A stretch of DNA of 64,000 bases, taken from assembly GCA_022385755.1 (NCBI GenBank), contig MU278348.1, positions 1,027,035-1,091,034 on the forward strand, in the 5' to 3' direction. Positions within the stretch are counted from its first letter, which is position 1. Every line of letters begins with the position of its first letter. This DNA is from Trametopsis cervina. Taxonomy: Eukaryota; Basidiomycota; Agaricomycetes; Polyporales; Irpicaceae. A program made the translations under genes and the position numbers. Under the pieces are notes generated by a model. That model saw only the letters and a list, made by a program, of their open reading frames with translations. It made no database searches and was not told the origin of the DNA. Below, in pieces: positions 35,352 through 47,878 of the stretch.

Positions 35352-38095
35352 CTACTTGGCTTTCCGCGGCTTGCCTCCCTTCTTCTTACCCATCCCACCA
35401 ATAACATCGCCTTTCTTCGCACGAACCCCTTCCCTGGCTGATTTTTGTCCCATCTCCTTATCAAACGCGTCCCGGGATTTTGCACCTCCTTTCGGCTTCG
35501 GCTTACTCTTATCGATCTTCCGTTTGGGCTTCTTCTGTGGCAAACCAGTCTGGCGGTCCCCAATCTTTGCCGGCTTTTGTGATTTCTTCGCAGACCGGAC
35601 AGCTGCGCGAATAGCTCCGGTTTCGACCTCATCCTCTTCTATCGCAATCTTGCGCCTTTTTTCCCTCCTAGAAAGCCCAGCAAATTTGTCGCGTTTGGGC
35701 TGATTTCTCGCTGAGTATAAGATCTCGAATTGGACAAAGTTTCTCTACCTTGGAGTCGGACCCTGTATCTTTGCCTTTGCCCTTTTGTAAGGCCTTCAGT
35801 GCATTGAACCCGGCCTCGTATTGCTGTTTACTCAGCTCTGGTTTCCATCATCAGCATTTCTTTTGGCAACGTCACATGTAGAGAGATGGCAGTACCTTGT
35901 GCCTTGTCTTTCTCTTTACCCGTCTGGAACCATGTTCGCGCGGGACGCGAGTGGATCTCGGCCTCGTGCTCAATGATATTCTGTCCTTTCTTGAGCTCCA
36001 TCTCCGCTTGGCGGATCTTGGCAAGGGGTATTTAGTGACTCATAAGACGGACATTTACGCATACCCTTAACTCACATGCTTCTCCTCCTTCTCTTCCTGT
36101 AAAACAGCACTAATCTCGTCCTTCATTTCTTCCAGTCTCTGTGACCACTTCGAGACAGCTTCTGTCGGCACTTGTCGGTGTCGCACTTGATCGTCGCCTG
36201 AAGCGTACTTGATAGCTGCCCTTAGCATTTTGCGGTCGGCCTCTCCAACCAGTGTCACGGAACTTGAAATAAACAGTTAGAAGCAACCAAAGCCAGGAGT
36301 AGTGAGGTACCAACCGGCCCTTCTTCCCAGCTCTCGCTGTTCGACCTACACGATGGAGATATTGTGCAAGCTGCCCGGGCATGTCGTAGTTTATGACTGT
36401 CTCGATACCCTTGATATCAAGACCGCGGGAAGCCAAGTCGGTGGCCATAAGGAAATCGACCGCACCATCACGGAATTGCTGAAGAGCTTTCAAACGCTAG
36501 AGGAGAGAAATAAAATGAGATCATACACCCGTATGAGCCGGTCGAGAAACTCACCTGCTCTTGACTGAGGTCACCATGAAGCTCGTCACATTTCATACCC
36601 AATAAACTAAATACCACTCGCATCTGATGCGCAAGCTTTTTGCTACGGAAGAATATGATGACGTTGACTCTGAAGGTGCGTTTGCATAGAGCCACCAGGA
36701 GAGCAGAGCGTTCAGCCTCTTTCCCTGCACGTACACGGACGAACTCTTGTAGAAGCCCGCGCGCTGTAGTACGCTTTGGATCAACGAATAGTCTGACGGG
36801 CTTGTTCAACGACATCCGGACCAGCTCATCGACAGAGTCGGTCATTGTGGCGGAAAAGAGCATTGTTTGTCTGGACATAGGGCATGATTTGATGATTTCC
36901 GTGAGTTCGTCAGCAAAACCATCTGAGAGCATTCTGTCGGCTTCGTCCAAAACTAGAATGTCCAATGTATCAAGGGTGAAGGAGGGAGTGTTGCGGATGT
37001 GATCTATCAGACGACCAGGAGTAGCAATGAGTACATCTGGGCGTGTTCGAAGGGCAACTTCTTGAGCCTTGAGAGATAAGCCACCTGGTATACCTCATGA
37101 GCACCCCCACGCATAGCTATAACACGGATTACGGACCAACTATGAGGCAAAACCTGATGTCCGTGAATGTGGCCAGTTTCATCCCGACCTCGTAACATTG
37201 TACGCCCAGCTCTCGTGTGGGTACGAGGACAAGACAGCGTGTAGCAGCAGCATTCTTACCACGCTCACGGTACAGTAGACGTTCTATCATGGGTATGATA
37301 AACGCAGCTGTCTTACCAGACCCGGTAACTGCATTTCCTACAACGTCCTTTCCCAGTAAAGCAACGGGGATGGTAGCTGCCTGTATTGGGGTAGGTTTTG
37401 AGAATCCCAAGGCAGATACAGACTTTAGAAGAGGCCGTGAGAGGTTCATTGTCACAAAAGACGAGTGTTCTTCTGAGGGTCCAGCGTCCGAGGCGAAAAA
37501 GGCTGCCTTCCTATCCTTCTCCGTCTGCGTTTCTGCTTCAGACTCATCCCCAGAATACTCATCCTCAGTACCTTCCTCCTTTTCTGCACCTGATTCCTCC
37601 TCAGAGCCTTCTTCTTCCTCGTCAGATGTCGCCAGGAGATCTTCTTCCTCTTCGCTGCCTCCCGGTCCCTCCAGCATCTCATCTTCGTCTCCACTCGCGG
37701 TTTCATCATCAGTCTCAGCCGCTTGTTCGTCAGAGTCAGAACCACTTTCCTCCACTTCGTCGTCAGAAGCTCTCTTGCGTTTACCGGTGACGTTGCGGAG
37801 CTTTCTTCGTTCGATGATGTCGTCAACGGAAATAGGTTCCTTCAACGCAGGGATGTCAGGACAGAGATCATGTATGTCTTACGAGACTCACAGGCTTTGA
37901 GCCTTTCTTGACATAATCTTGTGGTCCAGAAGCATCGCCTAGGAGGTCGGCATATGGATCCCCAGAAAGGTCGAACACGAAATCCGGATTTAGTTGAGCA
38001 TCTTCGGCAACAGGGTCCTTATTTTTTGGCTGCTTCACGGGCAGTGCTTCCTCATCGTCGGAGTCGATTGTCATAACAAAGTCGTTGGCCGCCAT
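35352..38095 (-). CDS. DRS1: DEAD-box RNA helicase Drs1/DDX27
   Basis: Eight exons: 38095-37892, 37839-37137, 37084-36555, 36496-36315, 36262-36076, 36016-35896, 35837-35749, 35699-35352, for 787 residues. An acidic N-terminus (about residues 85-160, runs of E/D/S) precedes the helicase core: Q motif [13 protein letters not shown], motif [13 protein letters not shown], Ia PTRELGVQ, Ib [46 protein letters not shown] and [15 protein letters not shown]. The C-terminus is very Lys-rich ([25 protein letters not shown]), with [17 protein letters not shown] and [13 protein letters not shown], Drs1-specific blocks. It is a nucleolar helicase for 60S subunit assembly. An ATG at 38107 is an alternative start; 38095 has the better context. 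Confidence 0.96.
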
Positions 38096-38373
38096 CTTGG
38101 CACGCATTTGTTAGCAATGCCTGAAGGAAGTGCAAAGGAAGGCTTAAAGTCACTATACGAGGGCGCTTACAGTACGAAATTTCAGTCAAGCAATATTGAT
38201 CGAACAGAGACAGATCGGGATCAGATTCGAATCGTAGAGTAGAGTAGATAAAATACGGAAGGTGTAAGTAATCAACTCGGGCTGAAAGCAAGTTAAGTTT
38301 CCAAAAGATATGATATGACAGCACAGTACAATCCAGATAACAACCTACAACACTCCGTCCATCCGCAGGCGAA

Positions 38374-41300
38374 TCACCAGAAGAATATTTTACGCAACGG
38401 TCCCTCTTTCGTCGGCCCAGGTGTGTCCCGAGACTGTTGTCGCTGGGCAGTCGGGCGCGAGAAGTCTTCGCCCAATTCTTCTCGCGCAGTCTCTGACTTG
38501 TCCAGTAAGACGCGTTCGGACTGTTGCTAAAAAAAAAAAAAAGAGGACAATTTAGTATTGCGAAGTTCATGTTATTTCTTAACACCCGTACATCAGAGTC
38601 CATCAAGAAATGCTCCTTATTAATAAGTAACAACTCCCGGGCCCGAGGGTCGTCTGGGTATTTGTCGTAGGTAGCCGAGTCTCGACACGCTTGCTGGCAC
38701 TGGGTAATTCCATCGATGAACCGGCCCATCATGTTCCACTTCTCCCAATGTATGTGATCCGGGTCGTCGTCGTGGAAGTCTGTGTTACCCTCATGTGCTC
38801 GGATTAGGTCGGACAAGTGGATCTCCCTGTAGAAATGAGCACTTCACGTCCGAGGTAGCTGAGCGAGAGGACGTACAAAGCTGGTATGCATGCTCCTTTG
38901 CTATTTCGGAGTGCCATACGATACTTGCCGTGTGCTCGCGCCGCCTGCAGCAGATGGTCGAAAGACTGAAGAAGCTTGAAATGTGTGGCGTCTTTAGTCT
39001 TGAATAATTGCATGGTAGCATCGGTGTCGAATGCCGCACTGTTGATACCGGCGATTACAGCGCGTAAGGCGGAGTAGTTGTTCATGTTCCGTAGCCTGAC
39101 TGCCAGTTCCACAAAAAGATGTATAACACGCGCCCGTGTTTTCACTTTGTCGTGGCAAAGGATAAGCGAGACAACCCTAGATGAAGTTGGGTTAGAAAAG
39201 ACAACTGCAACAGTGCCGACAACCATACCAATTTGCTATGTGATTAGATATGCCATTATAACGAGCAATTGGGTCTTTATCCGGATCTTTTTCCCCCCGT
39301 CCGATGACGTGCTGCAACCAATTACGAGGCTGCACAATATATCAATATAAAGATCGCACAACCATGCTGAACAGCTTCTGACCTGAATCTGTAAGAAAAA
39401 ATGGCATTCCAGCTTCGTAATCTCCTGCGCTACGGCACTGAGTTCTATAGCCATGAATTGCTGCGACAACGAGACCAGAGCCTTCAGTTTCCTTGGCCAC
39501 GGCTGTTCCACCGAGTTCGCAGAGTGAGCAGCCTGGGTAGGCGAGCTCGCCATGACCAGCATCTTGGCAGACAAGGGCAAGCTTGACTTTCTTTCCCGTG
39601 CTCCGCTGTTGGTGGCCGTGGCTAATGCAGACGGCGTCATACTGGCAGAATCATGAATAGACTGGGATGTATTACTGGAGATGGGTGAGGCGGGCGTGTT
39701 GAGGCGGGCGTCGGCGATACTTGATGCATCGTCGCTATCGTCCTTTGGTTCATCCAGTTTCATCGCCCATGATTGATCAGGATCTTTGAGATTGGGTAGC
39801 GTTTCCATGAACGGAATGAGCACAGAACCATAATGTAGTAAATACGTCTTTCCAACGACGGACTTGATCAGCGCTGACAGGGCGCCTGCGGTGCCGACAA
39901 CTGTAAAGTCGTGAGGGTATAGATGTATCCAGTGATCAAGAAGCCAGCATATCCTTGTTGGTGAAAGCTGTGAGTTCCAACGCGACCAAAGATCGGCAAT
40001 AAACTCACTTCATCTGTGCGTAGCAAGCAAACATCGGGTCTCCTGTCGGGGTATCTAGAGAACGCATTCGTTTCTGCATGGCCAGCAGGATACTTCGTGG
40101 CCTTGCAAAGCGGCGATACGTGAGAAGAAAATGTGAAATAAAAGTGGGGTCTACTCCAGTCAGCCCAAAGGCGTAAACTGATTATGATAAGCGGAATACT
40201 CACCGTCGTCACTGACAGCCACGAACAGCAGCTTATCAAGCAGCTCGTCCAAACTTAGCCACCGCGGAGGCCGCCTGCATAATAATCAGACGTGTGAGAA
40301 AAGGCAAGGCACGGCTCGCTTACGATTCTCGCGAGGCAATGCTCTGACTCGGCTCATTGCCTTCGTCATAGCTACTACTCATATTCTCCCCAGCAGATAG
40401 AGCAGTGTGAGAAGACCCGCGACTCCGGGGCCCGCTGATACCCAGAACGCTGTTCGGAGTCTGCCCATGACCGTTTGTTTCCCAGTCGCGTTCGCGGTCT
40501 GACAATAGATCAGACATAGAACGTGTGCGCGTCGGTGATATGGGTGCACGACTTGTTCGCGACGAATCATCCGAGCCAGCCGCAAGCCGTGAGGAATGAA
40601 TTCGATGGGCCGGAAGGAGAGGAGAATGAGGGACGCCCGCCACGGAGGCGGTAGGGGTCGCGGAAGAGGCTCGTGACAACTCCCAAGGTGGCGGTGTGGT
40701 CAAGACAGCGGGTGATGCGGGATTTCGATAAAACTCCCGCTCTGTTCCGCCAACTGTAATCACATTCAGTGATCCGAATGAACTTCGGTGACATTGAAGA
40801 CTTACGTTTAGCATTGACGATAGCCTGGAAGAGGAATTCGAAAGTGAGTCGGATTGTGTTCTTACCCTCTTGGGTTGTAGTCGATGTCTGAACAAGTCCA
40901 ATCTCTGAGCCCAGGATAGATGCTACGTAATCGGGATCCACTTGTCTCTGCAGATCCGACTTGCAAGCCACCACAATGGTAGATAAGCGAGAGTTTCGTA
41001 TATGACCTGGCCCTGTTGTCAACTTCAGGCTGCGTCGACTGATACTGGAGGACATACCCAGGGCTTTTTCAACATATTTGAACGACGTCCGGTCGGATGA
41101 GTCATAACAAAGAACTAGACCGTCAATAGGCGGCGCTCCTTCAGGAAATATAGACGGGTGTTCGTCGCTGCCGAAGTCCAATGCAAGGAAGTCCACCTCT
41201 AGAACGCGTAGCAAACAATCTGAGGCCTGTTTGTGGCTGATCCTCCCCACACGGTAGACATCTACGACGGTCAACTACGTGTGAGCGATGACATTGTCTG

Positions 41301-42359
41301 TAAGGGTTGAATACGAAAAATTTCACATTTGAATATCTCTCCACCAGTTCCCGGCGCGGAGCTTGAGTTAGTGGCCTCCGATAAACCATACGACTTCAGC
41401 CCCTTGCGGATGATAGTAGATTTCCCAGACCCTTGGGCACCCAACACTGCGATAGTGATGTCCGAAGGGGGATGTGGTGACTGTACGGTACCATGAGCGT
41501 GCAGGTTATACCAGCTGGGAAGCCGAGAACTTACAGATGGAAGTTGCGTATTGACTGAAATTAGTGACCGCTGCTTCGTGAGCTTATGGGTCAAGCTGCT
41601 ATTCCTCTCGGGAACAATGGGAGGTGGTGTTTTCCCCATTGTCGGAGAAGAGTTGACAGTCTGCAGTCGAGAAGGGAGGGAGAGGTCGCCAGGCGCGAGA
41701 ATACGCTTCAACTTGAACTTGCCTTTACGAGCGACGGTACTGAGGTCCTCTGCGCGTTCCATGTCGGACTCGTCGTAGAAAGTATCGTCGAGCTCTTCGC
41801 CGGTGGTGGTGCTGACACTAGCTCCGCGACTGCGTGAAGGACCAGCGGCCGTCGGTTGAAAAGGTTGCCTCTCGCGTTCCTTCCACGTACCACCAGAAGA
41901 AGACGAACCAGATGATGTAGCTTCGCCCCGCGAGTCGGTGGACGGATGTGAACTATGAAGTGCACTTCCCATGGGCGGTTTGCTGCTTGCACTCACGGTA
42001 TTTCCGCGTACAGTGCGTGTCACTGCATCAGAGGCCGTTCTATATTTGATGAAGGAATCAACGGAGATTGACTTCCTGAGACCTGTGGGCGGGGCTAATG
42101 AAAGCGGGGATACTGGCGAGAGCAGCTCCGGGCTTGCGGTGGTGGGTGTGACATTGAGATCTGAGAAGAGAGAGGAGTCTGCGGTCATGAAGGTATCCTG
42201 AGAGACCAGAGAGACAGATGAGGGATGAAGAGGCGAGAGCTTCGTGTGGTCGTCCAAAAAGTCGGAAGGCTCGAGAAAAGAAGAAGTCTCTGGCATCTCG
42301 ATTGGTGGCAATGAAGGTATCTTAGGCAGGTCGATCTGTGCGTGGTTGCTGGTCGTCAT
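38374..42359 (-). CDS. RasGEF (Cdc25-type) with an internal Ras-like GTPase domain
   Basis: Twelve exons: 42359-41535, 41480-41327, 41261-41058, 41012-40806, 40753-40324, 40274-40204, 40150-40009, 39953-39383, 39329-39229, 39176-38877, 38826-38592, 38526-38374, for 1130 residues. Residues 1-280 are Ser/Pro-rich. About 280-465 form a Ras-like fold: P-loop VLGAQGSGKST, VDFLALDFGSDEH, GLVLCYDSSDRTSFKYVEKAL and VVACKSDLQ (altered NKxD). A Ser/Pro linker follows. About 610-760 is the RasGEF N-terminal (REM) domain (PTFISHFLLTYRRFARPRSI), and about 830-1080 the catalytic RasGEF domain (NWLQHVIGRG, FVELAVRLRNMNNYSALRAV, IPALEIHLSDLIRAHEGN). It should activate a Ras-type GTPase at membranes. The exon 2/3 join needs the acceptor at 41262. 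Confidence 0.9.
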
Positions 42360-43477
42360 GTTGAGGAAAGAGAGACTACATCCGTGAGGTCCCAGGACCG
42401 AATGAGAGGGCAGGAAAACAGCTAGGCACGTTACTCCTGCAGCCTAGACGAAAGCCTTGCACGACGCTCTAGCAACCAGATCGACTTATAGATGTAGAGA
42501 GCGGGACGTAGGAGAAAACGACGGAGCAGACGAGGACGGCGACCTGTGCCGGAGATTGCAACTCTGGTAAGTAATTAACCAGGTAGGTCGTCGGGTGTCG
42601 GCAGGTCCCGCTTTCCGGCCCGGCTGTGCTCGCCGAAGCTATGCATTTCGTTTGACCTGCTGCCCGGACGTATTGCCTTCGCCGGCCGTCCATGTTAAGT
42701 CATCGCCGGCGCGCCCTCAACCGTAAAGTTTGAACCGCCGCCTAGGCCCGCCGTCACCATCCAACGCAACCTGATGAGTTCGTGGTTATACTGTAGAGCC
42801 GTAGTGCACAGGCCAGCCTCTGAATCATCTCTTACACCTACCCACGCCTTGAGGCTCGATATTTCCAGGTCCTATATGACATGGGTGCGTACGTGTCATC
42901 ACTGTGAGACAGTTGTGAGACACATCTGAGTCGTTCCTCCGAAATCATATTAAAATTGGCCAACGCCCATATAATTCTAGTGAACAAACCCACTTGGCCG
43001 ATATCGTATCACCCCCTCTGGATGTCTACGGCGGAGTTGCACTTCCGGGTTCCTCGGAACGCCTTCCCATAAATTCTGCTTCTCGCATACGGAGCGCACG
43101 GACGCGCTCGTAGACGAAGCTTCACTAGCCCTACCATAGGCGCAGCGTTCGTCCCATGACTCCCGCTTGCAATCCATGAGTGACTATATTATCCTCCGCA
43201 GTACATGACCAATTGTACTTACATCTGAACCGTAACTCTAGGAGTTCCAAAGCGAAACCAGCTTCTACCATGGCCCGACACGGATAACATGCACGTACTT
43301 TGCACGATACACATCGTACTGAACTCAAAATGGATTCTCTTTCATTAATGTCGGCAACGCCCGTCGCGTGGTGTCCTCATGGAGGCAGCACGGTGAGCGG
43401 CACCTTCGCTCCCTATAGCTGCAGGGGCAGGGCACTTGCACACCCTCTCAAACCAAAATCCATATCCTCCCACATTC
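42360..43477. promoter_or_regulatory. divergent upstream region of RasGEF and MARVEL-like genes
   Basis: The 1.1 kb between two divergent start codons must hold both promoters. The half next to the RasGEF is GC-rich, and the middle (42930-42980) is A/T-richer. No clear TATA box and no coding. Confidence 0.4.
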
Positions 43478-44247
43478 ATGGCAGACACAGCAGCACAACC
43501 ACCCCCTCTCCCGCCCACAACCGAAACCATAGACATCGACATGGCTGTCAGACACGCTAAACATAGGCGGACGCGCTGGCGCCCTCAATTGCGCGCGCAG
43601 ACCCATCCATTCTTGTTCACGCTGATGATGCTAACCGCTGCGGCCGAGCTGGGACTGACTGCTTTCCTCATTGGCGCGGGGAACGAGATTCGGACGTGGT
43701 CCAAGGGAGGGTATCGGTCACTGTACGTTTCTGCTTCTCATACTCACGTGAATATCACCTTAACGTGCATTTATGTAGACTTATCCTCCTCTGCTTCGAA
43801 TCTGTGTGGACACTGCTGTTTGCGGTGTCTTACATGATCTGGGTTATTGGCGGTGGTGCGAGGATTCTTGCCGAAGTAGCTAGCTCCATCCTCTGGCTGC
43901 TATTAACGGCCATACTCTGGGTCCGTATCTCCCTGAGTCATGCGTACGACTCTTTACTGATCGGTAGTGCACGACACATACAGGGTGCTGCCACGGGATT
44001 CATGCACAATAGTCGCATAGGCGGTAGCTGCTCTGGCGAGCCTCCGATCTCAACGTACGTATCGTACCATACCTGACTTAGACACGCTATTCTGACTCTA
44101 CGGTCTAGATGCCGCCAGTCTCTCACCGTCGAGGCCCTCGGCTGGACCGAGTTCAGCCTATGTGCTGTCACGTTATTTGCGACCGTGCTCTGGATGAGCA
44201 CGTCTATCTCCAGAAATGCCTATCGTGATTCCAAGACGTACGTCTAA
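43478..44247 (+). CDS. MARVEL-like four-helix membrane protein
   Basis: Four exons: 43478-43722, 43779-43920, 43984-44054, 44109-44247, for 198 residues. Four hydrophobic segments are spaced as in MARVEL-domain proteins: LFTLMMLTAAAELGLTAFLI, LILLCFESVWTLLFAVSYMI, ASSILWLLLTAILWGAA, and FSLCAVTLFATVLWM. The first follows a basic cytosolic region (VRHAKHRRTRWRPQLRAQ); the short loop before helix 4 contains three cysteines (GGSCSGEPP, CRQSLTVEALGWTEF), a common arrangement in fungal MARVEL-like proteins. Function is not known; a role in membrane microdomains or secretion is a family-level inference only. Confidence 0.78.
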
Positions 44248-45953
44248 ACGGACGGAACGCCTGATGTCCATTCTTTGCGGTCCTTTCGGCTCTCATGCCC
44301 GAATTCTTTCGCTCCGTTCCCTGGGCTATTGTCGTGTATTCGTCACCTGGACTCTTGCAGCCATCACCCCGCATGGAGACGTCTCGATATGCGTATGCTC
44401 GACGGGATCCAGCCGCTAAGCAGCTGGACATCGTCCGTGGCCACATCACTAGCGGCTGGGTTTCATTGTCTCGCATCACTCTCTTCCTCTTATTTAAAAT
44501 ATATCTGTATTCATAAGCCTCACCCCGCGGCCGTCTTCGTGTTATTCTGCACTTTGTCAAATGTATACAAACGCCTATGTGAATCTATATCTGCTTTTAT
44601 GTCGTCATCCTCAATGTATCTTTACCATATCCACGTCGCGCTATCCGCCGTCCGCGAAAAGGCTGGCCATGGAATCCGTCGTGTAAGATGACTTGGCATC
44701 TGGATTCCACGTCTCAAGGGAACGCTCGCCGCGCAGAAGTTCTCCGGCCCTTTCGACAACAATGGATGATCTCCCGTTGAACAAGAGGCATTACGAGCAG
44801 TGCCTACCCCTCGCGGTGCCGCCCACGCCATGACCGTGCACCGCTTTCCTTTCCTTGTTTCAGAGAGGCTACCGGTGTTTGCTCGAATGGCTCGAATGCG
44901 AATAGTGTTGATGTGCCCGTTCTGGTATGAACCTCAAATCGATGGCGTGAGTGTGTGCATGCCAGAACGTTCCCGTGCATCGTGACCCCCTCTAATGCAC
45001 AGCGGGAAGGCAAGAGTCGGAGCTAGGATTCAAGGGTGCATCGCGGGAAGCCTCGCATGAGGCACGAGCCCTGAACGGGCCTGCACGGCATATCCAGTCC
45101 CTAGTCAGGAACTGCCAGATCCGAGCGCAAGAGGGTAGAGATGAGAGCTGATTTACGGCTTTGCCGTGGGGAATGCTGAGATATATGCTCTTCATCCCAT
45201 AAATATGGGCGCGAGCCGGAGCTTGTGCGTGAGTCGACTGGTATCCGGAACATGATCATACCAGCCAATCCTGGTAACTTATCGGCTGCCTGACTCTTGT
45301 ACGAAAATGATATGGAGAGGCCCGGCGAATTATGGACGGTGTACTGAGATGACGTCCGGATCCTGATGAATTCGGACAACACATATAGGTTTGCAGAAGC
45401 GATGGCGCAGCACTGGCTCGTTTGCCAAACGCGACAGAATAGCTTCAGACCAAGAGTCAGGTCAATATCCCTGTGCACCATTTGACAGGGTGATAGACAC
45501 TGGATAGCAGTTCAGTGGTAACCTTCAATCAATCTACAAATTACGATGTGGTGGCCGACCTCTGTCTCAGTAATCCACATTGCAAGGTTGAGTTTACCCA
45601 ACGCACGCTATAGTGTGCGTTGGTCAGTGGGCGGTTATGTCCCACTGGCAAAACGAGTGAATACTGTAAAGATGTATGGTTCGGATGCGGTGTGAGCGGC
45701 ACTTTCGGCACAGGAGCTGACCACCGCCCCACCCATAATTAAGGTTAAGGTTAGTAAACATTGACGTCGTTGCGGATACAACTGCGGCTCAATGCTCTTG
45801 AGGCGATGTTGAGGCACAAGACATGCACACGACCGCTTTCACTTCTAACCTACAACTTCTACTAAGCCACAACGACCTCTGTAACTCTGATTTTAATTGA
45901 CGAGGCTACTACATACACCAAACGCACTTATCTAGCTGGATATAATCTAAATA
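44248..45953. other. 1.7 kb intergenic region
   Basis: No gene found. Several open frames of about 65-140 residues on both strands have no start, splice partner or family resemblance. An A/T-rich stretch with TATAATC lies immediately before the lipase ATG, and repeats of TTAAGG occur near 45740. Confidence 0.45.
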
Positions 45954-47339
45954 ATGCCGCAATTTACGCCATTCAGCCGTGTTCGCCAGCTGCGGGCCAT
46001 CTTGGAGCACGCAGCAGACAAAAAACACCTTACACCTGCCCAGAGACATATGTACGCGTCGGAGAAGCAGATGAATTTCCGTACAATCGCCAAGCTCTGC
46101 GCAACCCGCTCACCTCACCAACTCACCACATCCGACCTCGCCTCCCCTGACCTCATCGTCGAGTTCTCGCAAATAGGCCAGTTCGCAGAGGTCGTGTATC
46201 CATCGTTGCTCCCCACCGAAGTTGTGTTCGAGAATATAAGCATCCTCACGCGTGCAAACTTCCCGCTAGAAGGATACGATGCATTATTGGAGGCTGACCT
46301 CGTGCAGGCGTGGGTGGGAGACGTCGCAGACCTGGACTGTTTGGTCGCATATCGGCCGAAACTCAAACAACTTGTGGTTGCGTTCTCTGGGACGGCGAAC
46401 ACGAAGCAGTCGTTATATGACATCAGATTCCGGAAACTGAGGCATCCGGCCGGGAAGGGGTGTACCGTGCACAGCGGGTTTTGGAAGATCTACAAGGGGG
46501 TGAAGAGACGGGCCTTGGAGGGTATTGAGAAGGGGAAGAGAGAGCACGAGGTGAAGGAGCTGGTGATCACGGGGCATAGTCTGGGAGGGGCTATTTCTTC
46601 ATTACTTGCCCTGGACTTGTTGACGGGGGCCGACGTTCCAAGGACATTGATTCAAGGCATCAAGTTGAAGATTGTGGGATTCGGTAGTCCCAGGGCAGGC
46701 AATGCTGGATTAGTCCGGGTGTGGCGGGATGCTGTCGCTGAACGGCGGAGGGAGGAAGGGGAGGACTCTGTGGTGGAGTATCTTGTTAAAGCCTATAGAG
46801 ATGGTGAGTATTCTCCTTCCTTCTGTCAAAGTAACGTAAAGTCTCACGATGGATCTATATCAGGTGTGCCGTCGCTCCCACCAGCAAGCTTCGGATACAG
46901 ACATTTCACCGACACACCGTTGTATTTCTATTATGGCCGACTCTTCCACATTCCTCCGTCTGAGAATGAGCACGGTCTGTTCGACGTGTCACAGGATGCG
47001 CTGGACACGACCCGGGTACCAGAACACCCCAGGGGGGGCCACAACTATTATAACAACCGGGATATGGAAGGCATTGCGCGGCGGATGCAGTGGATTGAAG
47101 ATATGATGGGGAAGGATCTGGATTGGGAGAGTACTTATGAGGAGCGGCTGGCCAAGTACGAAGCTAAGATAGCGAAGAAGCTTGGAGTATCACCGGGCTC
47201 GCGTCGCAGCAGCAGTGTTGTCAGCGAAAGTACACTCGGGTCTAGTAGCGGCAATAGCTGGACAAGTAGCAGCGGCACGTTGACTAGGAGTCATTCGGAT
47301 TCATCATTGGATATTGGCGGTGCAGCTCCTAGTAGTTGA
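45954..47339 (+). CDS. class 3 (alpha/beta-hydrolase) lipase
   Basis: Two exons, 45954-46803 and 46864-47339, for 441 residues. The nucleophile elbow GHSLGGAISSLLALDLL is near residue 210. Flanking class 3 blocks are LVVAFSGTANTKQSLYDIRF (oxyanion region), GCTVHSGFWKIYKGV and IVGFGSPRAGNAG with the expected catalytic aspartate and histidine further on (GYRHFTDTPLYF, HPRGGHNYY). There is no signal peptide, so it is probably intracellular. The tail is Ser-rich (RRSSSVVSESTLG). The intron 46804-46863 is 60 bases, a multiple of three, without an in-frame stop, so retention would add 20 residues rather than truncate. Substrate (mono- or triacylglycerol) cannot be decided. Confidence 0.92.
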   Translation: MPQFTPFSRVRQLRAILEHAADKKHLTPAQRHMYASEKQMNFRTIAKLCATRSPHQLTTSDLASPDLIVEFSQIGQFAEVVYPSLLPTEVVFENISILTRANFPLEGYDALLEADLVQAWVGDVADLDCLVAYRPKLKQLVVAFSGTANTKQSLYDIRFRKLRHPAGKGCTVHSGFWKIYKGVKRRALEGIEKGKREHEVKELVITGHSLGGAISSLLALDLLTGADVPRTLIQGIKLKIVGFGSPRAGNAGLVRVWRDAVAERRREEGEDSVVEYLVKAYRDGEYSPSFCQSNVKSHDGSISGVPSLPPASFGYRHFTDTPLYFYYGRLFHIPPSENEHGLFDVSQDALDTTRVPEHPRGGHNYYNNRDMEGIARRMQWIEDMMGKDLDWESTYEERLAKYEAKIAKKLGVSPGSRRSSSVVSESTLGSSSGNSWTSSSGTLTRSHSDSSLDIGGAAPSS

Positions 47340-47878
47340 CATGGATCTGTTGATATGTTTAACTTGAAGATGATCCCTTGTATTTGGTCTGGCGGGACGG
47401 CAGAGGATTCCCAGAGCAGGTGGGTGAGGGCGGCAAGAGCCTGAGAACTTGTAACTCCTGCCACGCATATGACATGCAGGATCTGGGTTGCCGTTGCTAG
47501 ACTCGTTACACGCCTGCGGAGACGGACGCGGGTTATATAGCGGCTAGATGTGCCTTGTCTCTGTAAAAACTGCATGTCATAGACGTGCAACGAGACCACC
47601 AAGTGACTGAAAGGACAGCGAGAAATTGCGTGAGGACCGTCCCATCGGACGGAGATCACAAGCAATAGCGCTGACTGATCCCCACTAGCTGCCCCTCTAA
47701 GCGTCTATCTCTGGTGCAGGCTTATCTGATAAACCGACCTTCGCCGACGAAGGGGGGCGCGGCTTTTCCGTTTCACTCCACCATCTTCTCCATCACCCAT
47801 TCCCTACCCTCATCCTCATCCCTCTACCAACCTATCCTCACAGACCCTCCCGCCCCTCCCGCTCACGCTGGGACCACC
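47340..47878. other. intergenic: transporter promoter
   Basis: Lies between the lipase stop and the start of the MFS transporter. A pyrimidine-rich leader (47755-47870) precedes the transporter's ATG. An upstream in-frame ATG at 47714 is not favoured. Confidence 0.5.

Noticed and set aside
41261..41327. Apparent frameshift in the Ras-like domain
   Set aside because: Using the acceptor at 41262 instead of 41275 restores the frame without a sequence error.
44248..45953. Possible genes in the 1.7 kb gap before the lipase
   Set aside because: Open frames are short, lack starts and splice partners, and show no family motif.
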